Source of the DNA: Actinoallomurus sp963823735
Lineage (GTDB): Bacteria; Actinomycetota; Actinomycetes; Streptosporangiales; Streptosporangiaceae
NCBI GenBank assembly: GCA_963823735.1
Contig: CAWGMO010000010.1
Coordinates: 186,001 to 250,000 of the forward strand
DNA length: 64,000 bases
Reading direction: 5' to 3'
A program made the position numbers and the translations under genes. Below the pieces are notes generated by a model that ran no database searches, was not told the DNA's origin, and worked only from the letters and a program-made list of their open reading frames with translations. Numbering within the stretch: position 1 is the stretch's first letter; each line of letters starts with the position of its first letter. Positions 17,484-27,197 of this stretch are shown here, in pieces.

Positions 17484-20400
17484 CCGATCAACAGCGCAAG
17501 GAAGACTTCTTCGCGCGGCTCAAGGACGCCGCCTCGGCCCGCCCGACCGGGCCGCGCCGCCGCGAGCGTGAGGGCCCGGCGCCGCTGTCCTTCGCGCAGC
17601 GCAGCCTGTGGTTCCTGGACCGGGTGGAGTCGGGGCTGCCGACGTACAACATCGGCTACTGCTACCGGCTGCGCGGCGCGCTCGACGTGGCCGCGCTGCG
17701 CGGCGCGCTGGCCGGCGTGATCGCCCGGCACGACTCGCTGCGCACGTACGCCGTCAACGAGGACGACGGCCCGGTCCAGATGGTGGTCGACGCGGTCGAC
17801 GTGCCGCTGCCGGTCGAGGACGTGACCGGTACGGACGCGGCGGCGCGCGGGTTCGCGCTCGCCGAGGAGCTCGCGCGGCAGCCGTTCGACCTGAGCACCC
17901 CGCCGCTGTGGCGCGCGGCGGTGTACCGCCTCGGACCGGACGACCACATCTTCGCGTTCGTCGTGCACCACATCGTCTTCGACGGCTGGTCGGTCGGGGT
18001 GTTCACCGAGGAGCTCGAAGCGGGCTACCGCGCCGCCATGGGCGACGGTCCGGTGCCCGGCCCGCCCGCGATCCAGTACGCCGACTTCGCCGAGTGGCAG
18101 CGTGACCGGCTGCGCGGACCGGCGCTGGACCGGCTCACCTCGTACTGGCGCCAACGGCTCGCGGACGCGCCGGTCTTCGAGCTGCCGTCCGACCGGCCGC
18201 GCCCGACCCGGATCGGCTACCGGGGCGCGCTGGTCCGCCGTGAGTTCGCCCCCGACCTGTCCCGCTCGCTCGCGGAGCTGGCGCGCGGCGCCGACACCAC
18301 CGCCTACGCCGCGTACGTCACCGCGTTCGCGGCCGTGCTGCATCGCTACACCGGGAACACCGACGTGATCTTCGGGTCGCCGACGGCGAGCCGTTCCAAC
18401 GCCGACGTCGCGTCCCTCATCGGGTTCCTCATCAACATGCTGGTCGTACGGGCCGACGTGTCCGGCGAGCCGACCTTCCGCGAGCTGCTGGACCGCGTGA
18501 AGGTCGTGATCAACGAGGCGCTCGACCACGGCGACCTGCCGTTCGAGCGCCTGGTGGACGCCGTACGCCCGCCGCGTGACCCGTCGCGCTCGCCGCTGTT
18601 CCAGATCGCCTTCACCTTCCAGAACGCCGCCGACACGGTCCTGTCGCTGCCCGGGCTGGAGGCCGAGGAGCACACGCTGGACTTCGGCACCTCGCGGTTC
18701 GACATGAGCTGGAACCTCTTCCACGACGACGCCGGTACCTCGGTCGTCGTGGAGTTCAACACCGACCTGTACGACCCGGCCACCATCGAGCGGCTGCTCA
18801 CGCACTACGAGCGGATGCTGCGCGCCATGGTGACCGATCCGGGTACGCGGGTGGCGGACGCGCCGATGCTGACCGACGACGAGCAGGCGGCGTTGCTGCA
18901 CGCCTACGACGGGCCGGTCGGCGAACGCCCCGACGCCACCGTCGTGGAGCTCTTCGAACAGCGGGTGGACGCCGACCCGCGGGCGGTCGCGGTGACCGGC
19001 GACGGGTACGCCCTCGGGTACGCCGAGCTGGACCGCGCGGCGAACCGCCTCGCGAACCGGCTGCGCGAGCTGGGCGCCGGACCGGGGCGCCTGGTGGCGA
19101 TCTGCCTGCCGCGCGTCCCGGAACTGACCGTCGCCATGCTGGCGGTGCTGAAGTCGGGTGCCGGGTACGTCCCGCTCGACCCGGCGCACCCGACCGGGCG
19201 CCTCACCGGCATCCTGGACGACGCCGCGCCGGTCGCGGTCGTCTCGGCGGGCGACGCCGCCGACCGGCTCGCGGCGGCCGGCGCCACGGTGGTGCGGCAG
19301 GACGCCGACCTGGCCGGGCGGCCCGAGACGAGGCCGGAACGCCTGAACCGCCCCGACGACGTCGCGTACGTGCTCTACACCTCGGGCAGCACCGGACGCC
19401 CGAAGGGCGTGCCGATCACGCACCGCAACGTGGTGAACTTCGTCGGCACCGTGCAGGAGCTGTTCGAGCTCACCCCACGCGACTGTGTCCTCGGGTACGC
19501 CGCGGCGGTGTTCGACGTGTCGGTCTTCGAGACGTTCGGCGCCCTGCTCACCGGTGCGCGGCTGCGGCTGACCAGCGACACCGAGCGGCTGGACATCAAC
19601 AGTCTGCAGCGGATCCTGGCCACCGAGGGCGTGACGGTCATCGACATGCCGCCGCCGGTGATGGAGCTGCTCGACCCCGAGCCGTTCCGCGACCTGCGGA
19701 TCGTCTTCGTCGGCGGCGAGGCGTTCTCCGGCGAGCTGGTCAACCGGTGGAACACGGGCCGGAGGTTCTTCAACGGCTACGGCCCCACCGAGTGCACCGT
19801 CACGATGATCATCGAGGAGTGCCACGGCCACTGGACCGGCACCCCGCCGATCGGGCTGCCGATGGCCAACCACGTGGCGCACGTCGTGGACGCGAACCTG
19901 AACCTGGTGCCGTACGGGGTGCCGGGCGAGCTGGTCATCGGCGGCGGCGGGCTGGCGCGCGGCTACCTGAACCGCGACGAGCTGACCGCGGAGAAGTTCG
20001 TCAAGGACCCGTTCGGCACCGCCCCTGACGGCCGCCTGTACCGTACCGGCGACCTGGTGAGGCGGCGGAGCGACGGGCACATCGAGTTCCTCGGCCGGAT
20101 CGACACCCAGATCAAGATCCGCGGCCTGCGCATCGAGCTCGGCGAGATCGAGGCGGTGCTCACCGAACACCCGAGCGTGCGTACCGCCGTGGCCGACGCA
20201 CGTGCCGACGAGAGCGGCGACCGCCGGCTGGTCGGGTACGTCGTGCCCGCCGGCGGCCGTACCGTCGACCCCACGGCGCTGCGCACCCACCTCGCGGAGT
20301 ACCTGCCCGCGTACATGATCCCCGCGTTCTTCGTCGAGCTCGACGAGGTGCCGCTGTCGGCCAGCGGAAAGGTGGACCGCGCCCGGCTGCCCGCCCCGGA

Positions 20401-21091
20401 CACCGAGCGCCACGAGCAGCTGACCGGGCCGCGCAACGAGACCGAGCGCGTCGTCGCCGAGGAGATCTACGGGCCGCTGCTCGGCATCGAGGCGCCCGAC
20501 GTGCACGAGAGCTTCTTCCTGGTCGGCGGCAACAGCCTCCAGGCGACCCAGCTGATCTTCCGCGCCTCCCACCGGTTCGACGTGGAGATCGCGCTGGCCG
20601 ACTTCTTCCGTGAGCCGACGCTGGCGCACCTCGCCGTCCTCATCGACCGGGCCGCGCTCGCCAAGCTCGGCGAGGAGGAGCAGATCCGGCGCCTGGAGAC
20701 GATGTCGGACGAGGAGGTCGCCCGGCTGCTCGGCGACGCCCCCGCCGCCGAGGAGGCTCCGGACCCGCCCAAGCCCGCGATGTCGCCGTGGGAGGAGCTG
20801 GTCGCGTCCGCGATCGCCGCCGAGCTCGGGCTGCCCGACGTCGTACCGGAGGATGAGTTCCTGGTCATCGGCGGGCACTCGATGGCCGCCGTCCGCACCA
20901 TCGCGGAGCTGGAACGCACGTGCGGCGTGGGGATCCCGATCCTCCCGTTCATGGCCAACTCCACGGTGGCCGAGCTGGCCGAGACGCTGCGCCAGGCGGC
21001 CGTGGACCACCTGGGGGCGGACGCCGTCGCCGCGCTGACGGCCGACCCCTCTCCCGGCGAGCAGGCCACGAGCGGGGAGCCGGTTCAGTGA
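17480..21091 (+). CDS. Non-ribosomal peptide synthetase, C-A-T-T
   Basis: 1203 residues. The condensation domain (about 30-450) has an intact HHIVFDG near residue 162. The adenylation domain (about 460-970) has SGSTGRPKG near 634, NGYGPTE near 763 and the A10 Lys in SGKVDR near 962. Two carrier domains follow: VGGNSLQA near 1015 and IGGHSMAA near 1130, both with the phosphopantetheine Ser. By alignment to the GrsA positions I read the specificity code as D-V-F-D-F-G-G-V-T-K, for which I recall no match. Asp at position 278 could pair with a basic side chain. There is no TE, so the chain passes to the module at 23199 or to the BtrH-like protein. Confidence 0.93.
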   Translation: MTDQQRKEDFFARLKDAASARPTGPRRREREGPAPLSFAQRSLWFLDRVESGLPTYNIGYCYRLRGALDVAALRGALAGVIARHDSLRTYAVNEDDGPVQMVVDAVDVPLPVEDVTGTDAAARGFALAEELARQPFDLSTPPLWRAAVYRLGPDDHIFAFVVHHIVFDGWSVGVFTEELEAGYRAAMGDGPVPGPPAIQYADFAEWQRDRLRGPALDRLTSYWRQRLADAPVFELPSDRPRPTRIGYRGALVRREFAPDLSRSLAELARGADTTAYAAYVTAFAAVLHRYTGNTDVIFGSPTASRSNADVASLIGFLINMLVVRADVSGEPTFRELLDRVKVVINEALDHGDLPFERLVDAVRPPRDPSRSPLFQIAFTFQNAADTVLSLPGLEAEEHTLDFGTSRFDMSWNLFHDDAGTSVVVEFNTDLYDPATIERLLTHYERMLRAMVTDPGTRVADAPMLTDDEQAALLHAYDGPVGERPDATVVELFEQRVDADPRAVAVTGDGYALGYAELDRAANRLANRLRELGAGPGRLVAICLPRVPELTVAMLAVLKSGAGYVPLDPAHPTGRLTGILDDAAPVAVVSAGDAADRLAAAGATVVRQDADLAGRPETRPERLNRPDDVAYVLYTSGSTGRPKGVPITHRNVVNFVGTVQELFELTPRDCVLGYAAAVFDVSVFETFGALLTGARLRLTSDTERLDINSLQRILATEGVTVIDMPPPVMELLDPEPFRDLRIVFVGGEAFSGELVNRWNTGRRFFNGYGPTECTVTMIIEECHGHWTGTPPIGLPMANHVAHVVDANLNLVPYGVPGELVIGGGGLARGYLNRDELTAEKFVKDPFGTAPDGRLYRTGDLVRRRSDGHIEFLGRIDTQIKIRGLRIELGEIEAVLTEHPSVRTAVADARADESGDRRLVGYVVPAGGRTVDPTALRTHLAEYLPAYMIPAFFVELDEVPLSASGKVDRARLPAPDTERHEQLTGPRNETERVVAEEIYGPLLGIEAPDVHESFFLVGGNSLQATQLIFRASHRFDVEIALADFFREPTLAHLAVLIDRAALAKLGEEEQIRRLETMSDEEVARLLGDAPAAEEAPDPPKPAMSPWEELVASAIAAELGLPDVVPEDEFLVIGGHSMAAVRTIAELERTCGVGIPILPFMANSTVAELAETLRQAAVDHLGADAVAALTADPSPGEQATSGEPVQ

Positions 21092-23202
21092 CCGCGAGCC
21101 TGGCGGAGTTCCGGGCTCGGGTCCGCGCCTCACTCGCCGATCCTTCGGTCGCCGCGCCGCTGGCCGCGCTGCGCGCCGCCGCGGAGCGCGAACCCGACGA
21201 ACGTGACCTCTACCGTGCGCTCGGCGAGCACGGCCTGCTCGCGGTGGACTGGCCGGTCGAGTACGGCGGGCTCGGGCTGAGCGCCTCCCACGCGGCCATC
21301 GCGGTCGAGGAGATGTTCCAGGCCGGGGTGCCCGACACCCTCCAGGTGAACTCGGTCCAGATCGTCGGGCGCTTCCTGCTGATGGCAGGGACCCCGGAGC
21401 AGCGGAAACGGTACCTGCCCGCGCTCGCCCGCGCCGAAATGTACGCCAGCGTGCTGTACACCGAGCCGGGGGCGGGCTCCGACCTGGCGGCGCTGCGCAC
21501 GACGGCGGCCGCGACCCGTGACGGCTTCGTGCTGAACGGCGTGAAGGTCTTCAGCCTGAAAGGGCACCGCACCGACATCGCGCTGTGCGCCGCGCGTACC
21601 GGTGAGGCGGACGAACGGTACGAGGGAATCACCCTGTTCCTGATCGACATGCGCGCTCCGGGGGTGCGGCGCACCGACATCCCGAGCATCGCGGCCGAAG
21701 GGTTCCACCGGGTCGAGCTGCACGACGTGGCGGTCGGCGCCGACCAGGTCATCGGCCCGGTCGGCGGTGGCTGGCCGCTGCTGGGCACGGCGCTGGCGGT
21801 GGAGCGTACGGGCCTGGACTACGCGCTGCGGGCGCGGCGCTGGCACACGGCCGCCGCCGAACGCTCCGGCGCCGAACCCGCGGACGCGGAGCGGTTCACC
21901 CGCTTCGGCGTACGGGTCGACGCCGGGCTCGCGCTGGCCAAGGCGATGGTCCGCCGCCTGGACGCCGGAGACGTCGACGAGACCGCGTTCGCGGCCTCGA
22001 AGTACTACACGAGCGAACTGGCCGCCGACATCGCGACCTGGGCGGCGACGCTCCCCGCCGCGGCGACGCCGTCCGCGCGCGTCCTCGACGCCGCCTACCT
22101 GGAGGCGCCCGGCCTCACCATCTCGGCCGGCACCTCCGAGGTGATGCTGCGGATCGTCGCGAGCACCGTCCTTGAGGACGGGTACGCGCCGGAGCCGCCG
22201 GAGACCGACGACATGGCGCGCCGGCTGCGCGCCGGGCTCCGTGACCTGCTCGCCGAGGTGCCGGTGCCCGGCGACCCGCACGCGCCACCCGCCGACCACG
22301 GCCGGAACGCGCCCGCCTGGGCCGCGCTGCGCGGCATCGACGCGACGGCGATCGAGGCCCCTGCCTCCGCGGGCGGGCTGGAGATGGGCGCGCCGGCCGG
22401 TCTGGTCGTGATGGAGGAACTCGGGCGTGCCGGGCTCGGCAGCCCGTACGCCGCGACGGCGCTCACGGTGCACGCGATCACCGCGTCGCCGGACACCGCC
22501 CATGAGGCGACGCTCACCGGGCTGATGGCCGGTGAGCGCGGCGTGACGCTCGCCGGCTTCGACGGCCCGCCCGTCGCGCTGGACGACCTGCGGGCGACCT
22601 GCACGGTCACGGCGGCCAGTGATCATGTCGACCTCGTCGTCGTGCCCGCGCGGTCCGGTGACGCCACCGGCCTGGCGCTGCTGCCCGCCGACCGAGCCGA
22701 CCGGACCGACGTACTGCGTTTCACGGATGTTCCGGTGGCCGGGTTCGTCACGGCCGGCGACGCGGTGCTCGCCGCCGCGCGGCTGCGGCAGGCCGCGTAC
22801 CTGACCGGCCTGGCCCTCGGCGCGCACGCCGAGACGGCCCGGTACGTCAACCAGAGACGCCAGTTCGGCGCGCCGCTGCGCGACCTGCCCACCGTGTCGT
22901 CCGCGCTCGCACGCGGGTGGGTGGAGCTCCTGGCGACCCGGCAGGTGGCATGGGCCGCGGCGGAACAGGACACGGTCACGGCGGGGTACGCGGCGGCCGT
23001 GCTGGCCCTCGCCGCCGAGACCGCCGTCGCCGTGCTGCGCGACGCCATGCACCTGTGCGGGGTGCGCGCACTGACCGGCCACACGCTGGTACAGCGCTAC
23101 TACCGGATGGTCCGCGCCGAGGCGGTGCGCTTCGGCGGGACGGCGGCGCTGTGGCGGGAGGCGGCCACCAACCGTATGAGCACCCAGGGAGAACGGCCAT
23201 GA
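21088..23202 (+). CDS. Fused double acyl-CoA dehydrogenase
   Basis: 704 residues from GTG 21088, which overlaps the NRPS stop (GTGA). This is about twice the usual acyl-CoA dehydrogenase length. The first half (about 1-350) is a full flavoprotein module: YGGLGLSASHAAIAVEEM, LYTEPGAGSDLAALRT, GFVLNGVKVFSLKG and the catalytic-region ISAGTSEVMLRIV. The second half (about 370-704) repeats the fold with VMEELGRAGLGSPYA, NQRRQFGAPLRDLPTVSSALA and HLCGVRALTGHTLVQRYYR. Set between NRPS genes, it probably desaturates an acyl or aminoacyl group held on a carrier protein rather than a fatty acyl-CoA. Confidence 0.88.
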   Translation: MTASLAEFRARVRASLADPSVAAPLAALRAAAEREPDERDLYRALGEHGLLAVDWPVEYGGLGLSASHAAIAVEEMFQAGVPDTLQVNSVQIVGRFLLMAGTPEQRKRYLPALARAEMYASVLYTEPGAGSDLAALRTTAAATRDGFVLNGVKVFSLKGHRTDIALCAARTGEADERYEGITLFLIDMRAPGVRRTDIPSIAAEGFHRVELHDVAVGADQVIGPVGGGWPLLGTALAVERTGLDYALRARRWHTAAAERSGAEPADAERFTRFGVRVDAGLALAKAMVRRLDAGDVDETAFAASKYYTSELAADIATWAATLPAAATPSARVLDAAYLEAPGLTISAGTSEVMLRIVASTVLEDGYAPEPPETDDMARRLRAGLRDLLAEVPVPGDPHAPPADHGRNAPAWAALRGIDATAIEAPASAGGLEMGAPAGLVVMEELGRAGLGSPYAATALTVHAITASPDTAHEATLTGLMAGERGVTLAGFDGPPVALDDLRATCTVTAASDHVDLVVVPARSGDATGLALLPADRADRTDVLRFTDVPVAGFVTAGDAVLAAARLRQAAYLTGLALGAHAETARYVNQRRQFGAPLRDLPTVSSALARGWVELLATRQVAWAAAEQDTVTAGYAAAVLALAAETAVAVLRDAMHLCGVRALTGHTLVQRYYRMVRAEAVRFGGTAALWREAATNRMSTQGERP

Positions 23203-26200
23203 CCGACGCGAGCACGGCCCATCTGTCCGCGGATCGCCGTGCCCTGCTGGCGCGGCTGCGCGGCACCACGGAAGGCCCGGCGCCGCTCCGCGCGCAGGCC
23301 GGCGCCGTTCCGGCGGACCGCCCGCCGCTCTCCGTGGCGCAGGAGCAACTGTGGTTCCTCGACCAGCTCGCGCCCGGTCAGCCCACGTACAACGTCGGGC
23401 AGTCGACGCTGATCACCGGTCCGCTGGACCGCGACGCGCTGTCCGCCGCGCTCGACGACCTGGTCGCCCGGCACGCCGCGCTGCGCACGACGTTCGCGGC
23501 CCACGAGGGCAAGCCGTACCAGGTGGTGGCCGAGCACGGGTCCGGCGCGCCCGCGATCAGCGACCTGACCGGCCTGCCCGAGGACGAGCGGGAGGCCGCG
23601 GCGCGGCAGGGCGTCCGCGACGACGACATCGGCCGGCCCTTCGATCTCGCCCTCGGCCCGCTGTTCCGCTCCCGGCTGTACGTCCTGGGCGCGGAGCGGC
23701 ACGTGCTGTCGCTCACCGTGCATCACAGCGTCGTGGACGGCTGGTCGCTGGGAGTGCTGAACCGGGAGCTCGGCGCGCTCTACGCCGCGCGCCGGGCCGG
23801 GCGCGACGCCGCCCTGCCCGCGGTGACGCTCCAGCACCCCGACTACTGCGCGTGGCAGCGCCACCAGAGCGACACGGGCGCGTTCGAGCGGCAGCTCGAC
23901 TACTGGGAACGGCAGCTGGACGGCCTGCCCCTGCTACCGGTGCCCACGGACCGGCCGCGGCCCAGCGAGGCCACCTACCAGGGCGAGACCGCCCTGACCC
24001 ACCTCGGCTCCGGCGCGCGCGACGCCATGCGCGAGCTGGCCCGCCGCGGTGACGCCACCGGCTTCATGGTGCTCAGCGCGGTGTTCAACGCGCTGCTCAG
24101 CCGGTACACCCAGACCGACGACATCGTCATCGGGTCCATCGTGCCGGGGCGCAGCAGGCCGGAGTTCGCCGGCCTGGTCGGCTTCCTGGTGAACGCGGTG
24201 GTGCTGCGCACCGACACGTCCGGTGACCCGTCGTTCAGCGAACTGCTGGGCCGCGTACGCGAGACCTGCCTGGGCGCGTGGTCGGCGCAGGACGTGCCGT
24301 TCGAGCAGGTCGTCGACCGGCTCCGCCCCCCGCGTGACCCGTCGCGCAACCCGCTCTTCCAGGTCGGCCTGCAACTGCTGGGCGACGCCACCGCCGGAGG
24401 CCGGCTGGAGCTCGAAGGCACGGTGACGCGGCCGCTCCCGCTCGGATTCGACCGGGCGCGCTTCGACATGTCGGTGAGCGTGGTGGACGACGGCACCGGG
24501 CTCACGATGGACTGCGAGTACGCCACGGACCTGTTCGACGGCGCTCGCATCACGCGCATGTTCGGGCATTTCGAGCGCATGCTGCTGGCCGCCGCGGCCG
24601 ACCCGTCCCTGCGGGTCAGCGAGCTGCCGATGCTGTCGGAACGCGAACGCGCCGACCTGATGACCCACTGGCAGGGCCCCTACGAGGAACGCGACCGCCG
24701 GACGGTCCCCGAGCGCATCGCCGAGGTCGCCGCCACGCGCGGCGACCGGGTCGCGATACGGGCCGGCACCGACGAGGTCACCTACACCGAGCTGTTGCGC
24801 CGGGCGGACGCCCTGGCCGCCTGGCTGCGGGCCCGCGGCGTGGGGCGGGAGGACATCGTCGCCCTCGCGATGCACCGCGGCATCGACGTGATCGTCTCCG
24901 CGGTCGGCGTGCTGCGCGCGGGCGCCGCCTTCCTGATGGTCGACCCGGAGCACCCGAGGAAGCGGCTGGAGTTCATCCTGGGCGACGCCGGGGCGCGGGT
25001 CGTGCTGACCCAGACCCGGTTCCTCGACGGGCTGCCCGACGACGGCCGTACGACGCTGTGCATGGACGCCGGCCCCACGCCCGCCGCCGACGCACCGCCC
25101 GCCGGCCCGATCTCCCTGGACGACCTGGCGTACGTGCTCTACACCTCGGGGTCCACCGGCGAGCCCAAGGGCGTGGCCATCGAGCACCACGCGCTGAACA
25201 CGTTCATGGACTGGCTGAAGAGCGTCATGGAGCCCGACGACCGGGTCCTCCAGCACATGTCGCTCATCTTCGACCTCGCCGACGGAGAGATGCTGTCGGC
25301 GCTGAGCCTCGGCTGCACCCTCGTCGTCCTGCCCGAGGAGCGGCGCGGCGACCCGCGGGCGTTCAAGGAGCTGCTGACGGAGGAGCGCATCACCTTCGTC
25401 GCCGGGCCGCCGGCCCTCCTGGGCCGGATACCGCCCGGCGACTACCCGGACCTGCGGTGCGTCATGCCCGGCGGCGAGGCGGTGCCGCCCGAGCTGGCCG
25501 ACCGGTGGAGCCGGTCCGTGAAGTTCGTGAACACCTACGGCCCGACCGAGGCGGCGGTCGCCTGCACCGCGTACACGTGCGAGCCGGTCCGCTGGACCGT
25601 GCCCCCGCCGATCGGGCGTGCCATGCCCAACCGGTACGCCTACGTGCTCGACCGGTACGACCACGTGCTGCCCATCGGCATCCCGGGCGAGGTCATGACG
25701 GGCGGCGACGGGCTCGCACGCGGCTACCTGAACCGGACGGAGCTCACGGCGCGCCAGTTCGTCGCCGACCCGTTCCGGCCGGGCCACCGGATGTACCGGA
25801 CGGGCGACCTCGGCGTCTGGAACGAGGACGGCCAGATCGAGTTCCTCACCCGGATCGACACGCAGGTCAAGCTGAACGGGCAGCGCATCGAGCTCGGGGA
25901 GATCGAGGCGGCGCTCCTGCGCCACCCCGCGGTGGCCGGCGCGGTGGCGTGCCTGCGGAACGACCCGCCGTACGGCCCGCGGCTGGTCGGCTATGTCGTG
26001 CCGGCCGACGCCGGCGACGTGCCGGGCGACGACGAGTTGCGCCGTCACCTGCTCGACGAGGTTCCCACCTACATGGTGCCGGCGGCGTTCGTCACCGTGG
26101 GCGAGGTGCCGCTGACCCCGGTCGGCAAGGTGGACCGGAAGAAGCTGCCCGCGCCGGATCAGCAGGCCACCGTACGCGTCGAGCCGCGCACCGACGTGGA

Positions 26201-27197
26201 GCGGCGAATGACGGAGCTGTTCGCCGAGGTGCTGAACGTCGAGCCGCCGGGCGTCACCACCGGCTTCTTCGAGCTGGGCGGCAACTCGCTGCAGACCATC
26301 CAGCTACTGGCCCGCATCGGCGAGGAGCTCGGCACCATGCCGTCGCTGCGGGACTTCTACGCCGACCCGACCGTCGAGGCGGCCGCCCGCATGATGACCT
26401 CCGGCGAGCGGCCCGTCGAGGCGTCGACGCTGGTCACGCTGCGGCCGGGCGACGGCACACCGCTCTACCTGGTGCCCGCGGTCTCCGGCTCGCCGTACTG
26501 GTACAGCCCGCTGGCCCAGCGGCTCGGCCGGGAGGTGCGCGGGTTCATCGGGCCCGGGCTCGATGACGACACGCCGCCCCCCGAGGACATCGAGCGGCTC
26601 GCCGAGCACTACCTGACCGCGCTGCGCGCCGAAGCGCCGTCCGGCCCGTACCTGCTCGCCGGCTGGTCGATGGGCGGGGTGGTCGCGTACGAGATGGCGC
26701 AGCGGCTCACCGCCGAAGGCGCGGAGGTCGGCCTGGTCGTGGCGCTGGACTCGATGGTCCTCGGACCGGCGGCGCCGCCCGGCGACGCGGAGATCCTCTA
26801 CCTGTTCGTCGAGGACCTCGCCGGGCTGGCCGGCCGTCCGATGCCGCCGCTGGACGACGTGCCGCCCAGGACGGCCGCCGACCGGGCGGCGGTGCTCACC
26901 CGGCTGCTGGTCGACGGCGGGCTGCTGCCGCAGGGCGTCACGGAACGCTTCGTGGAGCGGCGGTACGCGGTGTTCCACGCGAACATCCGCGCGCTGTTCC
27001 AGTACGACGCGGCGGACTACCCCGGCCGGCTGCTGGCGGTGCGCGCGGAAGAGTCGCCGGACGTGCCCCAGTGGCGTTCGCTCTGCCGGCGCCTGACCGA
27101 GACGGTCGTGCCCGGCGACCACTACACGATGTGGTCGGAACCCGGGCTCGGTGAGCTCGCCCGGATCCTCGACCGGGCCGTCACGGACGCCACATGA
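23199..27197 (+). CDS. Non-ribosomal peptide synthetase, C-A-T-TE
   Basis: 1332 residues from ATG 23199 (ATGA overlap with the dehydrogenase). Condensation domain with VHHSVVDGW near residue 174. Adenylation domain with SGSTGEPKG near 649, NTYGPTE near 777 and GKVDRKK near 975. One carrier, ELGGNSLQT, near 1025. The C-terminal thioesterase has the nucleophile in AGWSMGGVV near 1154, Asp in VALDSM and His in PGDHYTMW near 1307. The core A4 region is unusual (IFDLADGEML instead of FDxSVxE), giving a code I read as D-L-G-A-M-G-T-V-A-K, with no match known to me. This is the probable terminal module that releases the peptide. Confidence 0.93.
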   Translation: MTDASTAHLSADRRALLARLRGTTEGPAPLRAQAGAVPADRPPLSVAQEQLWFLDQLAPGQPTYNVGQSTLITGPLDRDALSAALDDLVARHAALRTTFAAHEGKPYQVVAEHGSGAPAISDLTGLPEDEREAAARQGVRDDDIGRPFDLALGPLFRSRLYVLGAERHVLSLTVHHSVVDGWSLGVLNRELGALYAARRAGRDAALPAVTLQHPDYCAWQRHQSDTGAFERQLDYWERQLDGLPLLPVPTDRPRPSEATYQGETALTHLGSGARDAMRELARRGDATGFMVLSAVFNALLSRYTQTDDIVIGSIVPGRSRPEFAGLVGFLVNAVVLRTDTSGDPSFSELLGRVRETCLGAWSAQDVPFEQVVDRLRPPRDPSRNPLFQVGLQLLGDATAGGRLELEGTVTRPLPLGFDRARFDMSVSVVDDGTGLTMDCEYATDLFDGARITRMFGHFERMLLAAAADPSLRVSELPMLSERERADLMTHWQGPYEERDRRTVPERIAEVAATRGDRVAIRAGTDEVTYTELLRRADALAAWLRARGVGREDIVALAMHRGIDVIVSAVGVLRAGAAFLMVDPEHPRKRLEFILGDAGARVVLTQTRFLDGLPDDGRTTLCMDAGPTPAADAPPAGPISLDDLAYVLYTSGSTGEPKGVAIEHHALNTFMDWLKSVMEPDDRVLQHMSLIFDLADGEMLSALSLGCTLVVLPEERRGDPRAFKELLTEERITFVAGPPALLGRIPPGDYPDLRCVMPGGEAVPPELADRWSRSVKFVNTYGPTEAAVACTAYTCEPVRWTVPPPIGRAMPNRYAYVLDRYDHVLPIGIPGEVMTGGDGLARGYLNRTELTARQFVADPFRPGHRMYRTGDLGVWNEDGQIEFLTRIDTQVKLNGQRIELGEIEAALLRHPAVAGAVACLRNDPPYGPRLVGYVVPADAGDVPGDDELRRHLLDEVPTYMVPAAFVTVGEVPLTPVGKVDRKKLPAPDQQATVRVEPRTDVERRMTELFAEVLNVEPPGVTTGFFELGGNSLQTIQLLARIGEELGTMPSLRDFYADPTVEAAARMMTSGERPVEASTLVTLRPGDGTPLYLVPAVSGSPYWYSPLAQRLGREVRGFIGPGLDDDTPPPEDIERLAEHYLTALRAEAPSGPYLLAGWSMGGVVAYEMAQRLTAEGAEVGLVVALDSMVLGPAAPPGDAEILYLFVEDLAGLAGRPMPPLDDVPPRTAADRAAVLTRLLVDGGLLPQGVTERFVERRYAVFHANIRALFQYDAADYPGRLLAVRAEESPDVPQWRSLCRRLTETVVPGDHYTMWSEPGLGELARILDRAVTDAT

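Noticed and set aside
17042..21133. 1363-residue minus-strand frame opposite the NRPS
   Set aside because: Low-complexity Arg/Gly/Val/Asp composition and exact overlap with the C-A-T-T synthetase; an artefact of third-position GC.
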